Below, one piece after another: positions 41,351 through 52,400 of a stretch of DNA of 64,000 nucleotides (position 1 is its first letter; each line of letters starts with the position of its first letter). A program made the position numbers and the translations under genes. Source of the stretch: Linnemannia schmuckeri. Taxonomy: Eukaryota; Mortierellomycota; Mortierellomycetes; Mortierellales; Mortierellaceae. The notes beneath the pieces were generated by a model. The model was not told the origin of the DNA. It did no database searches and saw only the letters and a program-made list of their open reading frames with translations. The DNA is taken from positions 2,604,001 to 2,668,000 of the forward strand of contig JANATG010000008.1 of assembly GCA_029449235.1 (NCBI GenBank), given 5' to 3'.

Positions 41351-43575
41351 TTAGGAGGAAAAGTATCCAGAGCTGAGGCTGCCGGTGTCCAGTGAAAGTT
41401 GAGGAGTTGTAGGTTCGCTGGTACTGTTTTGACTGGTTGACAGCCGTAGCAAATCCCGCGAGCTCTCATCAGTATCAGGATCCCCCATCAATTGGAACTT
41501 GTCAAACCGGCGATGCACACACCGTAGGCCGCGCTCACCCTTGTGGAACCAGTAAACTCCAACCGTCAGCTCGCGTTTGCTCTCATCCCAGCACAGTCCA
41601 TCAAACACCTCGCACTTGTGAAGACCGGTGACATCGCCCTGCTCAGAAGCATGGAGAGTATCGTCCTCGTCGGCTTCGTCCTCTACCTCACACTCATCCA
41701 CTGTTGTGACATGGCGCTTGGAGGCAGGATTACAAGGTCCCAATTCTGCCACCTTCTCTTGAAAAAGCTCCTCCGCTGTGAGCGTCACTTCTTCTCCATC
41801 GTACTCCTCCAGTACATCCAACTTCTCCTCGAGTTCTTGCTCCTCCTCACTTCCGTAGAGACTGCTTCCACTGCCTCCAGTTGCGATTGTGTTGTTATGT
41901 CTTGCGCCTATACCCTCGTGCTTGGAACGTGACCGTTCCTCTTGTTCCTTTTCGGGTACATTCCGGCGTCCGAGAATAGCTGCATAAATGGCCTGAATCT
42001 CATTGGGCTGCGCTGGGCGAGTGACAACTGTCGATGTCGATGTTGAGACGCGTCCCTTCTTCTTGTCCTCAGGCACCTAACAAATATGAGATGAAAATTA
42101 ATTTCTGACAACTATTTCATGCACGAGTCTCAGTTTTTCATGCAGGTCTATGCAACATTCAAGTATTGGGCACTTACAGTGACCCGTGCCGACTGTGATT
42201 GTGCTTGTGCTGATGGTGCAGATGTCGTTGTTAACGGTAACGATGCAGCTGCAGCGGCAGACGCAGACATGGATGTCGATGTTGATGCGAGGTTGAAGGC
42301 GGGGCCAGTGGAAAAGTTGGGCTGAGTGGGTATTCTCAAATTTTGCGTTCGCTGTCGGCTCGTTGATGAATCTGGCGCTTCCACTCGTATCGGCCAGAGA
42401 GTTGTACGTCCAAAGGTTGTAGTTGGGCTGGGAGCTTCCAGTAGGTCTGCCGGGATCGGATATTTGATTCCCCGGCTATATGTCATAGAATGGACGGATG
42501 CCATGTCAGAACAACGGTCAATAGAGAAGGTATCATTTCAGCATGCGAAGATACGGATACAAGTCAAACGTATTGAGCCATACCCAACGATGCCAAGCTT
42601 GTGCCTGGAAGCGACGCGTTGACGCTCTCGTTCTTGCGCGATAAGCCAGTCCTCCTGCGGGTTGGGTATATGTTCGAATGGGTTGAGTGAGCTCTCCTGA
42701 CCGTACATAGGCGAGGCATCTTCATTGTCGCTGCTGCCGTACAATGCCGTATACATTGTATCGTCTTGTTCGACGTTATGATCGTTGTCTTCCTCGTCAG
42801 TGTAGTCGCCCTCCTGTTTGGCGCCCGTTAGTTGTGAATGGTGTTGGATCATGGTAACCGACTCTGCGACGTAGCCTCGACTGATGATGGGTTGAGGAGG
42901 GAGAAAGTCGTCTTCTTCTTCCTCATATGCGTCGTGTTCGTCGTGGCGGTCGTGGTCATGACCACTGTGCTCTGCAGCCTGAGAACCAGGCGATGATAAT
43001 ATGGGTGAAGTTGGTGGAGGTGTTCCAGGGCTATCCTGTTGCTCATATCCGACGTGATTGTTGTGCTCGTGGTGGTGGTATTGTACAGCAGGCTCGACTC
43101 TTGATTCGTCGTCATGCCTAGAGGGTTGAATAGAGAACGCACAGAAACGTCAGCAATGGCGCACAGAGATATAGTAGCATTTCAATTGAGTGCGCCTGTG
43201 TGCCTGAAGTATGGCTTGTATGTTCGAGACATTACTGTTCGTATTGGACCAATTGGTTGTCCTCCTCGTAGTAGTCGTCTTGCTGTTCCTGTTCCTGTGG
43301 GCTGTAGTCTCTTCCGTCGTCAGGCCAGAGACAGCGAGGCTTTGTGTTGATGAGTTCTTCCTCGTCACTAATAAGTTACATCAAGCGAGAGACCAGGCGA
43401 TGTGTCAGTGGCAGTGGGTGACCATCTTTCTTTCAATTGACATTGAAAACAAAGAACGAATAATGAAAAAATGCTTTTTGATTATAATTATTATATATCG
43501 TTACCTGGCGTATTCTCGCTCGACTTCGACCTGCTTCCCTCGGAAGACGAAGGAGAACGTCCGCGTTGTGGGCAT
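41351..43575 (-). CDS. Acidic protein of unknown function, five exons
   Basis: Exons 43575-43505, 43367-43236, 43117-42584, 42475-42178 and 42076-41351 join in frame to 586 residues with good GT-AG borders. The N-terminus is short and ordered (MPTTRTFSFVFRGKQVEVER). Then come acidic, Gln/His/Asp-rich segments (YSPQEQEQQDDYYEEDNQ, HSGHDHDRHDEHDAYEEEED). A mid part has NPFEHIPNPQEDWLIAQERE, then GRGIKYPIPADLLEAPSP. Near the C-terminus is a cysteine-containing ordered block (KCEVFDGLCWDESKREL, TVGVYWFHKGERGLRC, RRFDKFQLM), preceded by an acidic helix (EEEQELEEKLDVLEEYDGEE). The architecture suggests a regulatory or chromatin-type protein with two small conserved ends. I do not recognise it. Confidence 0.78.
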
Positions 43576-43830
43576 GCTGCGTATGAGTGTGTGTGAGTTC
43601 AGGCTTAGTCCATGTGTAGGTAGAAAAGTGATGTATGTTTTTTTTGTGTGTGTTTGCTGCCGAGAGGAGTACCAAAAGCAAAGGAACACAGACAGGGCGG
43701 ATTTTGAGTAGAGGAGAATTCTCCTATCTCTTTTCCCTCCCTCTCCCCCTGGCAAGCAGTTGTGATTGCATATTAGTACGGGTGGATTATCGCAGATGCT
43801 GTCGATTTCTATTTCCAAACAGATAAATTT

Positions 43831-43853
43831 GGGGGTTTCAAACCTTGACATTT
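43831..43853 (+). repeat. Left terminal inverted repeat of Harbinger element
   Basis: 23 bases starting GGGGGTTTCAAACC and ending GACATTT, identical to the reverse complement of 46966-46988. Confidence 0.9.
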
Positions 43854-44015
43854 GCAAAAAAAAATAAGCCCTAATTTGCAGCTAAAATGTGGCTTAGACA
43901 AGCCTTAACAGGTCTTCAATATACGACGTAAATGTTGGCTTGCTCTTGTTTTTTTTAAGGCTGGTATCCACAAAAGAAAAAAATAATTTCTCTGCACCAC
44001 ATAACTCTGTACATA

Positions 44016-44686
44016 ATGGCCGAATTATCATCTAGCACTTTTCTTCAGCCGCTTTCATCGTCGCATCCTGAAGATGAACAGGACACGGTTGCCATCGCGG
44101 ATCCAAACACCACCGTCTTTAAGAAACAAGCACGGCCAGCAAAGAAGCCGTCTGGAAAGTCATCAAATGAACGTTTTACGAAACAAGACTTGGAGTTCAT
44201 TGTCTCATGGCTGGAACACGTCCCCAACTTCACATCGGTTTTCGGCTCCAGCGGACAAACAACTGTCGGACAGCCCAACAAGTCTAGGAATCGTGGATAC
44301 GCGACCTTAGCTGACGCCGTGTCCAAGCAGAGTAAAGGGAGGCTCAAAATCAACGGGAAGAATATGCGAGAGCGGTTCCAGCGGTTTATGAAGATTTTCA
44401 CCAACACCAAGACAAAGGGGAACTCCACTGGCTTTGGTGTCACAGATGAAGATAACAGGAACGGGGTATACACAGTGGCACAGAAGTTAGAGAGTATGTG
44501 CACCTGTTATGCCAGAATGGATGCGCTTTTTGGACATCGAGCAAATGTTACTCCGCTTATGGAGGCTTGTTGTGCCGATACAGAAGATCGAGAGCAGGAA
44601 GAGCACCAGGAGTCCGGCACAGCCCCAGCCCCTCAACGCCGACGTCGATTGATAGCAGAGGAAGAGGAAGAAGAGGAGGAAGAAGG

Positions 44687-44718
<32 letters not shown>

Positions 44719-45424
44719 AGGAGGAGGAGGAGGAGGAGGCAGTAGGCGGTCTGGAGGATGGTGATGCAGTCCTCGCATGTACCCAAGACGGGAATGCCGA
44801 TAAGCAGGACGCGTTTGCGAGAGACACCAACGTCATTGATGGCGATGAAATAAGCATACTTTCCATTTCATCACCAGTCATTCAGCGGGTGCCGAAACGC
44901 CAGCAGACAGATACAGAGTCACAGGTTTCCAACAAACGTTTTCGAGCAACAGATCGACGCAAAAAACCACCAACTCTCGAGCCGAGCTCTTCTCCTGAAG
45001 TGTCGAGGCGATCGATTGTCGGGACTTACGAGCAAGCTCTATCGAGGAAAGCATCAGGTAGGACTTTGCACATTGCGAATTAGTATTGTTATGCAGCGAC
45101 ATTGACAGTACCTAATAATAATTTTTATACATAGCTTTCGAAACTATAGAAGCCAAGAAACTTGAGCTGGAGATGGAGAGACTGGAGTCGGAGAAGAGGA
45201 AACTGGAGCTGGAGGATGCAAGGGAGACGAGGAGACTGGAGCTGGAAGAGAGAAAGGAGGCTAGAGAGACGAGGAGGCTAGAGCTGGACGCGAGGAGCCA
45301 AGAGTCACAGTGGGAAGCGAAAATAATGTGTCAAAGATTGATTTTTGCACAGGCAGCATTGGAGAAAGGCATGTCGAAAGAGCAAGTCGAATCATTCATC
45401 AATGCTCTGACACGTCGAGAATAA
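44016..45424 (+). CDS. Harbinger Myb/SANT-like DNA-binding protein
   Basis: Exons 44016-45057 and 45135-45424 join in frame (GCATCAG|GTAGGA, ACATAG|CTTTCG) to 443 residues. The N-terminal domain (about 48-150) reads like the Myb/SANT or trihelix-like fold of Harbinger ORF2 proteins: NERFTKQDLEFIVSWLEHVP, GYATLADAVSKQ, MRERFQRFMKIFTNTK. In other Harbinger elements this partner imports the transposase and binds subterminal DNA. The middle contains a long glutamate run (about nt 44658-44740, GAG/GAA codons). The C-terminus is a highly charged helix (KKLELEMERLESEKRKLELE and ARETRRLELEE repeats) ending LEKGMSKEQVESFINALTRR. No stop or frameshift is seen. It converges on the transposase gene with 3 bp between stop codons. 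Confidence 0.85.
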
Positions 45425-45427
45425 ATT

Positions 45428-46729
45428 TTAATTATATCGCATTGGCAGAACTCCACGATTGTAATTTGTCTCAAGGGTTGTTTTCTTCAACGCCTCTCTG
45501 AAATGATGTGCATCTTGATTCGATAGACCTTCATCAATGGGGTCCGCCTCGCCGTTGTTGCAAGCTTGTTCATATACATCATCCTCGAGATACATTTCCT
45601 CCCATGCATCACCGAGGCGAGCAAGCATGTTATGGAGCACACAGCATGCTGTTACCCATCGAGTGAGTATCTGCATATCTGCTACTGATCGAATCTGTTG
45701 TCTCATCTGCTGCAGAGAACTCCAGCGGGACTTGAGAACCCCGATACAGTGCTCATTCCTTACGCGAGATTTGGCGACACAATAGTTGAACTCCTTGTTC
45801 TCTTGCCTGTTCGCTGCTGGAGCCTTGTAGGAGGGTATACAAGTCCTTGAGAGTTTGTATGCTGAATCGGCAAGAAGGTATTCGCCGGGTGAAAAAAATC
45901 GGCGAGGTTGCAGGTAGGGAGGCATCCGTTTGAAAACTGTGGAGTCGGCGCAAGATCCTGGACAACCAACATGCATTGCAATAATGCGCTTGTCTACATC
46001 ACACACAACCTGCATAGCAACAGAGTATCTTTTAAAGAAAGACGTTAGAATATTGTCATGGTTAATGACATTATGTTAGACTTTGCAATCGCATGTATAC
46101 CTTTTCTTGCGATCGAAGTACACTTCACCGTCAATCGAAGGCTTCTGCGAGAGAGGAATAGTTGTCCCGTCAATAAATCCTACGCAGTTGGGAAAACCCT
46201 CCATTCTCATAACTCGTCCGATCTCCTTTCTTCTCTCGGCGCCAGGCCAAACAACCCAATCCTTGCGTATGTCCCATAATGCTTGAATAACGCGATTGGT
46301 GTACACTGTTGCGGTTCCGGTACCAACGCCGAAAATTGCCTGTATCTTACTGACACTTGCTCCGGTTCCATTGATACCGAGCCGAGTCAAGGCGACAGCC
46401 AACTGCAAGGAAGGGTGTGCTTGCTTGCAGGTAGAGTTGTTGGAGAAGACCGAGTGTTCTTTTATCTTGTCTAAAAGAGCCGAGAATCCTGCTGGTGTTG
46501 TCCTGAACATCGACCGAAACTCATTAGTCGTGAGGTTTGGGAACCTCTCTGTAAGGTAATGGGGTGGTCGTTTTGTTATTGCTCTCTCAGAAACATATCG
46601 CGAGAGTAAGAGGCATTGGTAAAGATGATACAGTTCTTCTGCTTCTTCTTCTTCGTCGTCCATGTCCAGGAGCATGATGAGAGTCTCCACTTCCGAAAGG
46701 AGTTGTTGGCGTTCGGATTTGTAGGGCAT
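45428..46729 (-). CDS. Harbinger DDE transposase (HARBI1-like)
   Basis: Exons 46729-46101 and 46028-45428 join in frame (AAGAAAAG|GTATAC, TAAAAG|ATACTC) to 409 residues. The protein has an N-terminal helical region (LTTNEFRSMFRTTPAGFSAL) and a helix-turn-helix-like part (TRLGINGTGASVSKIQAIFG). The catalytic core carries the triad: Asp in NCVGFIDGTTIPLS, Asp in HVGCPGSCADSTVFKRMP, Glu in RVRNEHCIGVLKSRWSSL. A LLADSAYKLSRTCIPSYKAP segment and the helix TRWVTACCVLHNMLARLGDA complete the family pattern. The length is normal for HARBI1/PIF transposases, and all key residues are present. An upstream in-frame extension translates an A-rich repeat and is not taken as coding. Confidence 0.9.
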
Positions 46730-46758
46730 TAAGGTGTTGCCCCGTATTGGTGACGTTT

Positions 46759-46836
46759 GTACAAAAAACAAAAAAACAAAAAAACAAAAAAACAAAAAAA
46801 CAAAAAAACAAAAAAAAAAAAAAAAAAAAAAAAAAG
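46759..46836. repeat. (AAAAAAAC)n repeat ending in poly-A
   Basis: Tandem CAAAAAAA units followed by about 26 A residues, inside the right subterminal part of the transposon, upstream of the transposase gene. It may be part of the transposase promoter. Such tracts vary in length and could help date copies. Confidence 0.85.
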
Positions 46837-46965
46837 GCTTGTAGTTTATCATTTTGGGGCTTATTTCGAAACACACTAGCCCTCGAGCTGAAGCGTTTGT
46901 AAGTAAGCCTTGTGAGGGTAGGCAAGCTTAATTTGCAAGCCTTCCATGTTTGAAAGTAAGCCACG

Positions 46966-46988
46966 AAATGTCAAGGTTTGAAACCCCC
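46966..46988 (-). repeat. Right terminal inverted repeat of Harbinger element
   Basis: AAATGTCAAGGTTTGAAACC followed by CCC. It is a perfect reverse complement of the left repeat. Confidence 0.9.
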
Positions 46989-47037
46989 TATTGAAAGCAA
47001 CGGCGACAATTTTTCTTGTTTTCTTCAACCACGCACA

Positions 47038-47178
47038 ATGAAGTCCTTTGCAAGCCAATTGAGCTCGCTAACGGTCGCGCTTCGGCAGCAGCCCGCGGCG
47101 TCAGCTAACGCCTGTGAAGATAAATGCAATACTCGTGCAAGACAGATTCGCAATGTTCGAGTGTTGACCACACAAATG
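47038..47178 (+). CDS. Possible 5' exon of unknown gene next to transposon
   Basis: An ATG 50 bp outside the transposon's right end opens a 47-codon frame (MKSFASQLSSLTVALRQQPA ... VRVLTTQMA) that meets a donor-like GCG|GTGAGA. The Ser/Arg-rich, acid-poor start could be a mitochondrial presequence. If unspliced, it reads on to 47286 through a TTTTTATTTTTA repeat, which looks non-coding. I cannot place a following exon before the convergent IF1-like gene. Confidence 0.25.
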
Positions 47179-47372
47179 GCGGTGAGAACTCAAACCATAT
47201 CGTCTCGTCCGTCGCTGGCCACTCGCTTGCAATACCTCTTTCATTTTTATTTTTATTTTTATTTATTACTACTATTCACATGGTAAAAATGAAATTCAGC
47301 AGGAGGTGCATCTTAATTCAGTCGGAGGGTTGAGGGGGAATGTGGTTGGCTCAAAAGAGAAAAGATGGGAGT

Positions 47373-47613
47373 TTACTTGTTCGCCTTGGCGGCAGCAGCC
47401 TTCTCAGCCTCCTCTTTCTGCTTCTTGGCAGCAGCGGCCTTCTCTGCTTCCTATTGTATTGTGTTTGCACGAAAGGAGAATGGGGTCAGTTTTTGGTGTA
47501 TAGCATATATGAGAATGACTAATGTCCATCGGGTTCAATGAATGAGTTACCCTTTGGCGAATGTAAGCGTCTTCAGCAGCCTTTTCGCGGTTTCCAAGGG
47601 GGTTTGTAGCCAT
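47373..47613 (-). CDS. Small IF1-like (ATPase inhibitor-like) protein
   Basis: Exons 47613-47551 and 47450-47373 join in frame to 46 residues: MATNPLGNREKAAEDAYIRQ, then R, then EAEKAAAAKKQKEEAEKAAA and a short Lys end. The NREKAAEDAYIRQREAEK segment resembles the minimal inhibitory region of the F1F0-ATPase inhibitor family (xKREKAxEDxYxRxxE). The rest is a charged Ala/Lys/Glu helix. There is no obvious mitochondrial presequence, and it is shorter than typical IF1, so it may instead be a related cytosolic helix-only protein. A CAA/CAG-like (TTG)n repeat lies in the 5' leader (47637-47660). Confidence 0.7.
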
Positions 47614-48643
47614 GATGGTGTTGTGGGTATGTGGGTGTTGCTGTTGTTGTTGTTGTTGAAGGAGAGTGTAAGAAGGTGTGAGAGTTTGTTTGGAAAGAAA
47701 TAGAAATGTTGCTACCAAGCTTGGGCCGCGCTTTTTATTTCCTTTGAGAGAAAATTTGGAGTGTACCAACCAATAAGGGCCAAAAACAATAGGCCACTGT
47801 GATGACGTTACTATTGACGATGATGATGACCTTCTTTGAAAAAAAGGTATGGATAGAAAGGATGAGCAGAGAAGATTCTTGGCATCATAGATGTTCGTTT
47901 TTTTTACACTTTTTGTTATTTCCTTTCCTGCTTAATTTTTGTTGTTGTTCGACAATCTGTTTATTTCTTAAGAGTGAGGCTGAGCCAACAGTCCAACAGT
48001 CCAATACAAGCACTTGATCGAATTCAGCAATCCTCACGGGTCTGGTTCAAAACTCTCATTGTTGCGTTGCATGTCTTCCGTACCTCTGGCTCCGATATGT
48101 CCTCTTCCACACTGAGAACCATGCACATCTGTCTAGCAAGAGCTAACTGCTATACCCTCTGATTACTCATTGACTATATATTCCAAGAGAACGCATAGTA
48201 AGTCAAAGGAGAACGGACGTGTTGTAGACACCACCAGTCCACAAAATGATATGATGATGATCGTCTCACTTTGTTGAATGGATCAACAACGATGACGGTT
48301 CCTGAAACTCTGTTTTTTTTCTTTTTTTTTTTGTGTTCTATGTCGATCACTTCTTTTATCATCGTCAATGATGTTGTTTCAGTATCTCTGGCTACGCTAT
48401 GCGCATACAGCAAGCAACTTAACGCATACGCGCAATGCTCGTCTCATTCACAAACGACGGATAGTAACTAGCATGAGCATTCCTCGGCAGCTGCCAATAA
48501 AGAAACAGGAGACATGAGGGACCCACCCATTCAAAGGCAAATAAACCCACCCCCGTTTCAATCGATCGCTGGTGTGAACGCTTTTCAAGGTGGAGTGACA
48601 ATGAGGAATAATGAAGAAGGACAAACAGCGCCTCCAGTTCCAC

Positions 48644-48674
<31 letters not shown>

Positions 48675-49479
48675 TCGCTCTGGCCGAGTCGAGGCAAGGC
48701 AAGGCAAGGCAAGGAAGGGCCAGACTATGGGATGTCATCTACCCGTTTTGATGTGTTCTCGTCATAGTGTACTATAAGTATCAACTGTATTTGTTACATA
48801 GTATCTTTGTGCCACCAATGCCTGCTCCGCGTCAATCCATTCGTCTATCGATGGAATGACGACGTGGAAAAGGAATGAAGGGAACGAAGGAAGGAAGCAA
48901 ATGATGTGTTCAAACAGTTAGCGTTGGTTATGTCAGACATAAAGTCCGCCTAATTTTAGTGTCTGGGAGTGGCACGCTGTGCGTCTGTGAGTCTGTCTCT
49001 CGGTAGTTCTTTTTATTTCTTTTAACACGAAGAGCGGCCTTTCCACTTTTGCTGTCTCTTTTTGTGTCTTTTGTCTCTTTTGTCTTCTCATACTTCCACT
49101 TTCCCTCTTCACTTTTCTTTCCTTTCCACCTTTCTCCCTTTCTTCCTTTCTACCTTCCTTCCTTCCTTCTTTCCTTCCTTCCCTTCTCTCTCATCCCTCA
49201 ACACCTTTTCTCTCATTCCATTCTTCGCCTCGACTCATTCCCTCCCTCCCTCTTGCTCTCTTTCCTTCCTTCCTTCTTCTCCTTCCTCCTACTCACTTCC
49301 CCTCCAGCCCGCCCTTCCCTTCTTGCCCTCGAACTTTGAACCATCTCTCCGCACTACTCAGAAACCCTACTTTTCCCTTCACACTTTATCACGACTGCTC
49401 TCTTTATTTTTTTTTTTTTGCTATCCGTGCTTCTTTCAGTTTATTCTTCATCTTTTCACAAAATAACTTCCATACAGGA
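47614..49479. other. Gene-poor region upstream of BAR-SH3 gene
   Basis: No supported gene. It contains poly-A at about 48644-48670, a GGCAA repeat (about 48692-48714) and a long CT-rich tract (49060-49330) with CCTTCCTTCCTTC runs. The tract probably forms the promoter and leader of the BAR-SH3 gene. CATACAG just before its ATG could be an acceptor of a 5' UTR intron. Confidence 0.5.
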
Positions 49480-52400
49480 ATGATTAAGAATATTGGCAAG
49501 TTCAAGCAGGTACGATTCATACATACAAAAACAAAAAACTTTTTTGTTTGCTGGATTATGAACTCTCACTCAACTCATGATATTCTTCACTAATTACAAA
49601 TAGTGGACGGGCGAAAAGATTGGCAAAGCCCAAAAGACTCGGATGGACGAGGATTTTAATGGTCTCCAGACCGAGACCGAGGCCCAGCGAGTTGCCCTCG
49701 ACAAACTGCATGAATCCTCACATGCATACCTCAAAGCCATGAGTAAGTTCAATCAGCCTATATTGTTTGACTTGGGGCATCAGCACCCGGATCTCTTTGT
49801 GTTTCTCCCATACCAATGAACCCCAAACAAGACAACAAGAGACATCAGGAACCAAGAATAGATCCCTCTCTCACTTTCCTATTGTCGCCTCTTGCAACCT
49901 TGTCCAGCGCCACTTATTTGTTCGGTTTCGTCTTGGGCTCCCATCCTGCGACGGACTGAACTTGCCCTCCTAACAACAGTGATCCGATCGGGCCGAATGA
50001 ACAACCAGCAACAACAACCAATTGGACGTTGTATGCATAAGATAATAGTTGCTAACCAGTTGTTCTTCATTTTAGGCAAACGAGTCGAAGGGGACGACAA
50101 GTTCAAAGGACTGGCGATTGAGACGTTTGGTATCTGCATGTCCGCCCAGAGTTATACCCTTCCTGAAGGTTCATCCTATAGAGATGCCCTTCTCCAAATG
50201 GGCGATGCTCACCAGAGTATTGGCACTGCACAAAGCGAATTGGTAAGACCCAATTTCTCTCACATTGCTTTTCTTTGTCACACCCGACACAGTCAACCAT
50301 GCTATTCCTAGACAAGGATAAGATCATATATCGCATGCCGAGTTCTTTGCCCTTTTGTTTGTGATTTTGTTATGTTCCATCCTTGGTGTCCCTGCGTTGG
50401 TATTGAGGTATCATGGATACGATATAAAAAAAAAAAAAAAAAAAAAAGTGAAAAAATCAAGCAATAAGCGCAAACAAGAAATACGTTTTTTGCTTGAGGA
50501 CAAGCGGACAGTCAACTCAAACGGCAACAAAGCGACATTTTCATGCATGCCAGGACAGAGACGCATGATGGGCCACAATGCAAACCGGCTGACATGCTTT
50601 CTTTTTCTCTTCTTTTTTTTATTGTCATCTTGCTCACTCCTGGTGGTCAGATTAGTCGATTGGGCAGCTCATACATCGAATGTCTGGAGAGGGCACAGGC
50701 TCAGATGAAAGAATACCAGGTATGTTTCCTTTGTTCACACAATAGAGAACCAGATGAGATCCTGTCGATCCCATCCGTGCTATCCTCGCGAAGTGATTTA
50801 TTATTGTTAATTTAGTCCACTTTACCACTTCTTTTCTTCCTAATGCTTGTTTCGGCGATATATTCTATATTGGGTTCATTAGGCCATGCAAAAGAAGTTG
50901 CATTCCAGGCGCCTCGACTATGATGCCAAATTGGCTAAGGTTCAAAAGGCCAAGAAGGAAAAGCCCGAGTGGGAGGAGGAGATGCAGGCCGCCAAGGCAA
51001 AATACGAAGACACGCGTGAATGCGTTCTCGGAATAATGTCCGCGATTAGTGAATCTCAGGTAAAAAGAAAATGCAATAGTTGCAAATCCATTGTGGTTGC
51101 CAATCATTTCGCTCTTGACTCTTACCAAGTGAACCAATCGACGAATGGACGGGGATCTAATATTGAGGGAGCATCTTTTTTTTTTTACTTTTTCTTTACC
51201 CTGTTTCATCTCAAGGACGATAATGTTATCAGCTTAAAGGCGTACTATGATGCCCAGCTCGCTTATGCCCGCAGGATGGTCGAGATTCTCGAGGCTGTCC
51301 CCGAGAGCACATTTGCAGTGTCGCCAAGTGCATCTCAGCCCCGGCATGAACGCAGGATCTGTCGACAAAGTTCCTTTGACCCCGAGGAGGAACGATCCTA
51401 CCATTCGGACGACCGCTCCAGCATTCACTCGATTCCGACTCCTACTGCTACTACAGGAAGATACAACCAACTTGATCGCACACCTTCGTTTTCAAACGTC
51501 CGCCGGCAGAATACCATCAACTCTAATCATCACTCGGGCAATGGCGCTGACCTTAGCCCCGTGTCTCATTTGGCTCCCAATGGAACCCCTGTCAGGAAGA
51601 ACAGCACAGGAATGAACAGGACAAATGGATATTCAGCCTCAGCATTAGCCCCACCTCCACCTGTACCAACACCAGCGGCACCAGTGCGTGAGAAAGCATG
51701 CAAACAAGTCAGGGCATTGTACAACTTTGATGCGACTGCCGAGGGCGAGTTGTCGTTACGCAAAGGCGATATTGTCAGGATCATTGAGGAGATTGACGAG
51801 GGCTGGTGGGAGGGTGAGCTGGTGGATGCAAGTGGAGGACGGTATGAAGGCATGTTCCCATCCAACTATGTCGAGGAAATTGAGCAGTCTCCAGCCACTG
51901 AGCGTCCTCAATTGCCACAACGCCAAGGTTCGGTGTACTCCAACTATTCGGATTCCAAAAGGTATAACGATGTAGACGAGCAGGCGTACTATGCGCGGGC
52001 AACAGCAGCAGCAGAGTCATCTCCACAGTACGAGGAGCCTGAGCCAAGCTATGCGGAATCTGAGCCTGAACCTGTTCAAGTTCCAGCAGCAAGGCGAGCT
52101 CCACCCCCACCTATGGTTCGTCAACTATCCTTTACAGCGCCACTCGCTCGTGCGACGCCACCGCCTAGTCGACCTGCTTCGGGAATGGCGACGACTAGCA
52201 AGACTGTTGGATCCAGGATGGCGCCTCCTCCCCCACCAACTCGCCGTGCAGGAGGAGCTACAGAGTCGACTCGACCTCATTCAGGGCTGAACGTGGTGAC
52301 GACACCTCCGACGGGTTCAGCGCCAACAATGATGGGCTACGGCAAAAGTAATAGTAATAACAACCGAGTGTCGCCGATGCCAGCGACGCCCAATGGCCAC

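Larger units (their letters stand above)
43831..46988. mobile_element. Harbinger/PIF-type DNA transposon, apparently intact
   Basis: 3158 bp bounded by perfect 23-bp terminal inverted repeats beginning GGGGGTTTCAAACC (43831-43853 and 46966-46988). Inside lie two convergent genes typical of Harbinger/PIF: a Myb/SANT-like DNA-binding protein (+) and a DDE transposase (-), both with complete frames. Subterminal regions share TAATTTGCA and several GGCTTA/TAAGCC motifs at both ends. The flanking trinucleotides are TTT (left) and TAT (right), so a perfect TWA-type 3-bp target duplication is not visible. It may have mutated or the end may be offset by a base. Confidence 0.9.

Noticed and set aside
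44498..44764. Gly/Arg-rich ORF in another frame of the transposon gene
   Set aside because: Frame-shifted reading of the GAG repeat (GGA/AGG codons).
46730..46876. N-terminal extension of the transposase (Phe/Cys/Val-rich)
   Set aside because: It translates the (AAAAAAAC)n and poly-A repeat. The internal ATG at 46729 gives a normal family length.
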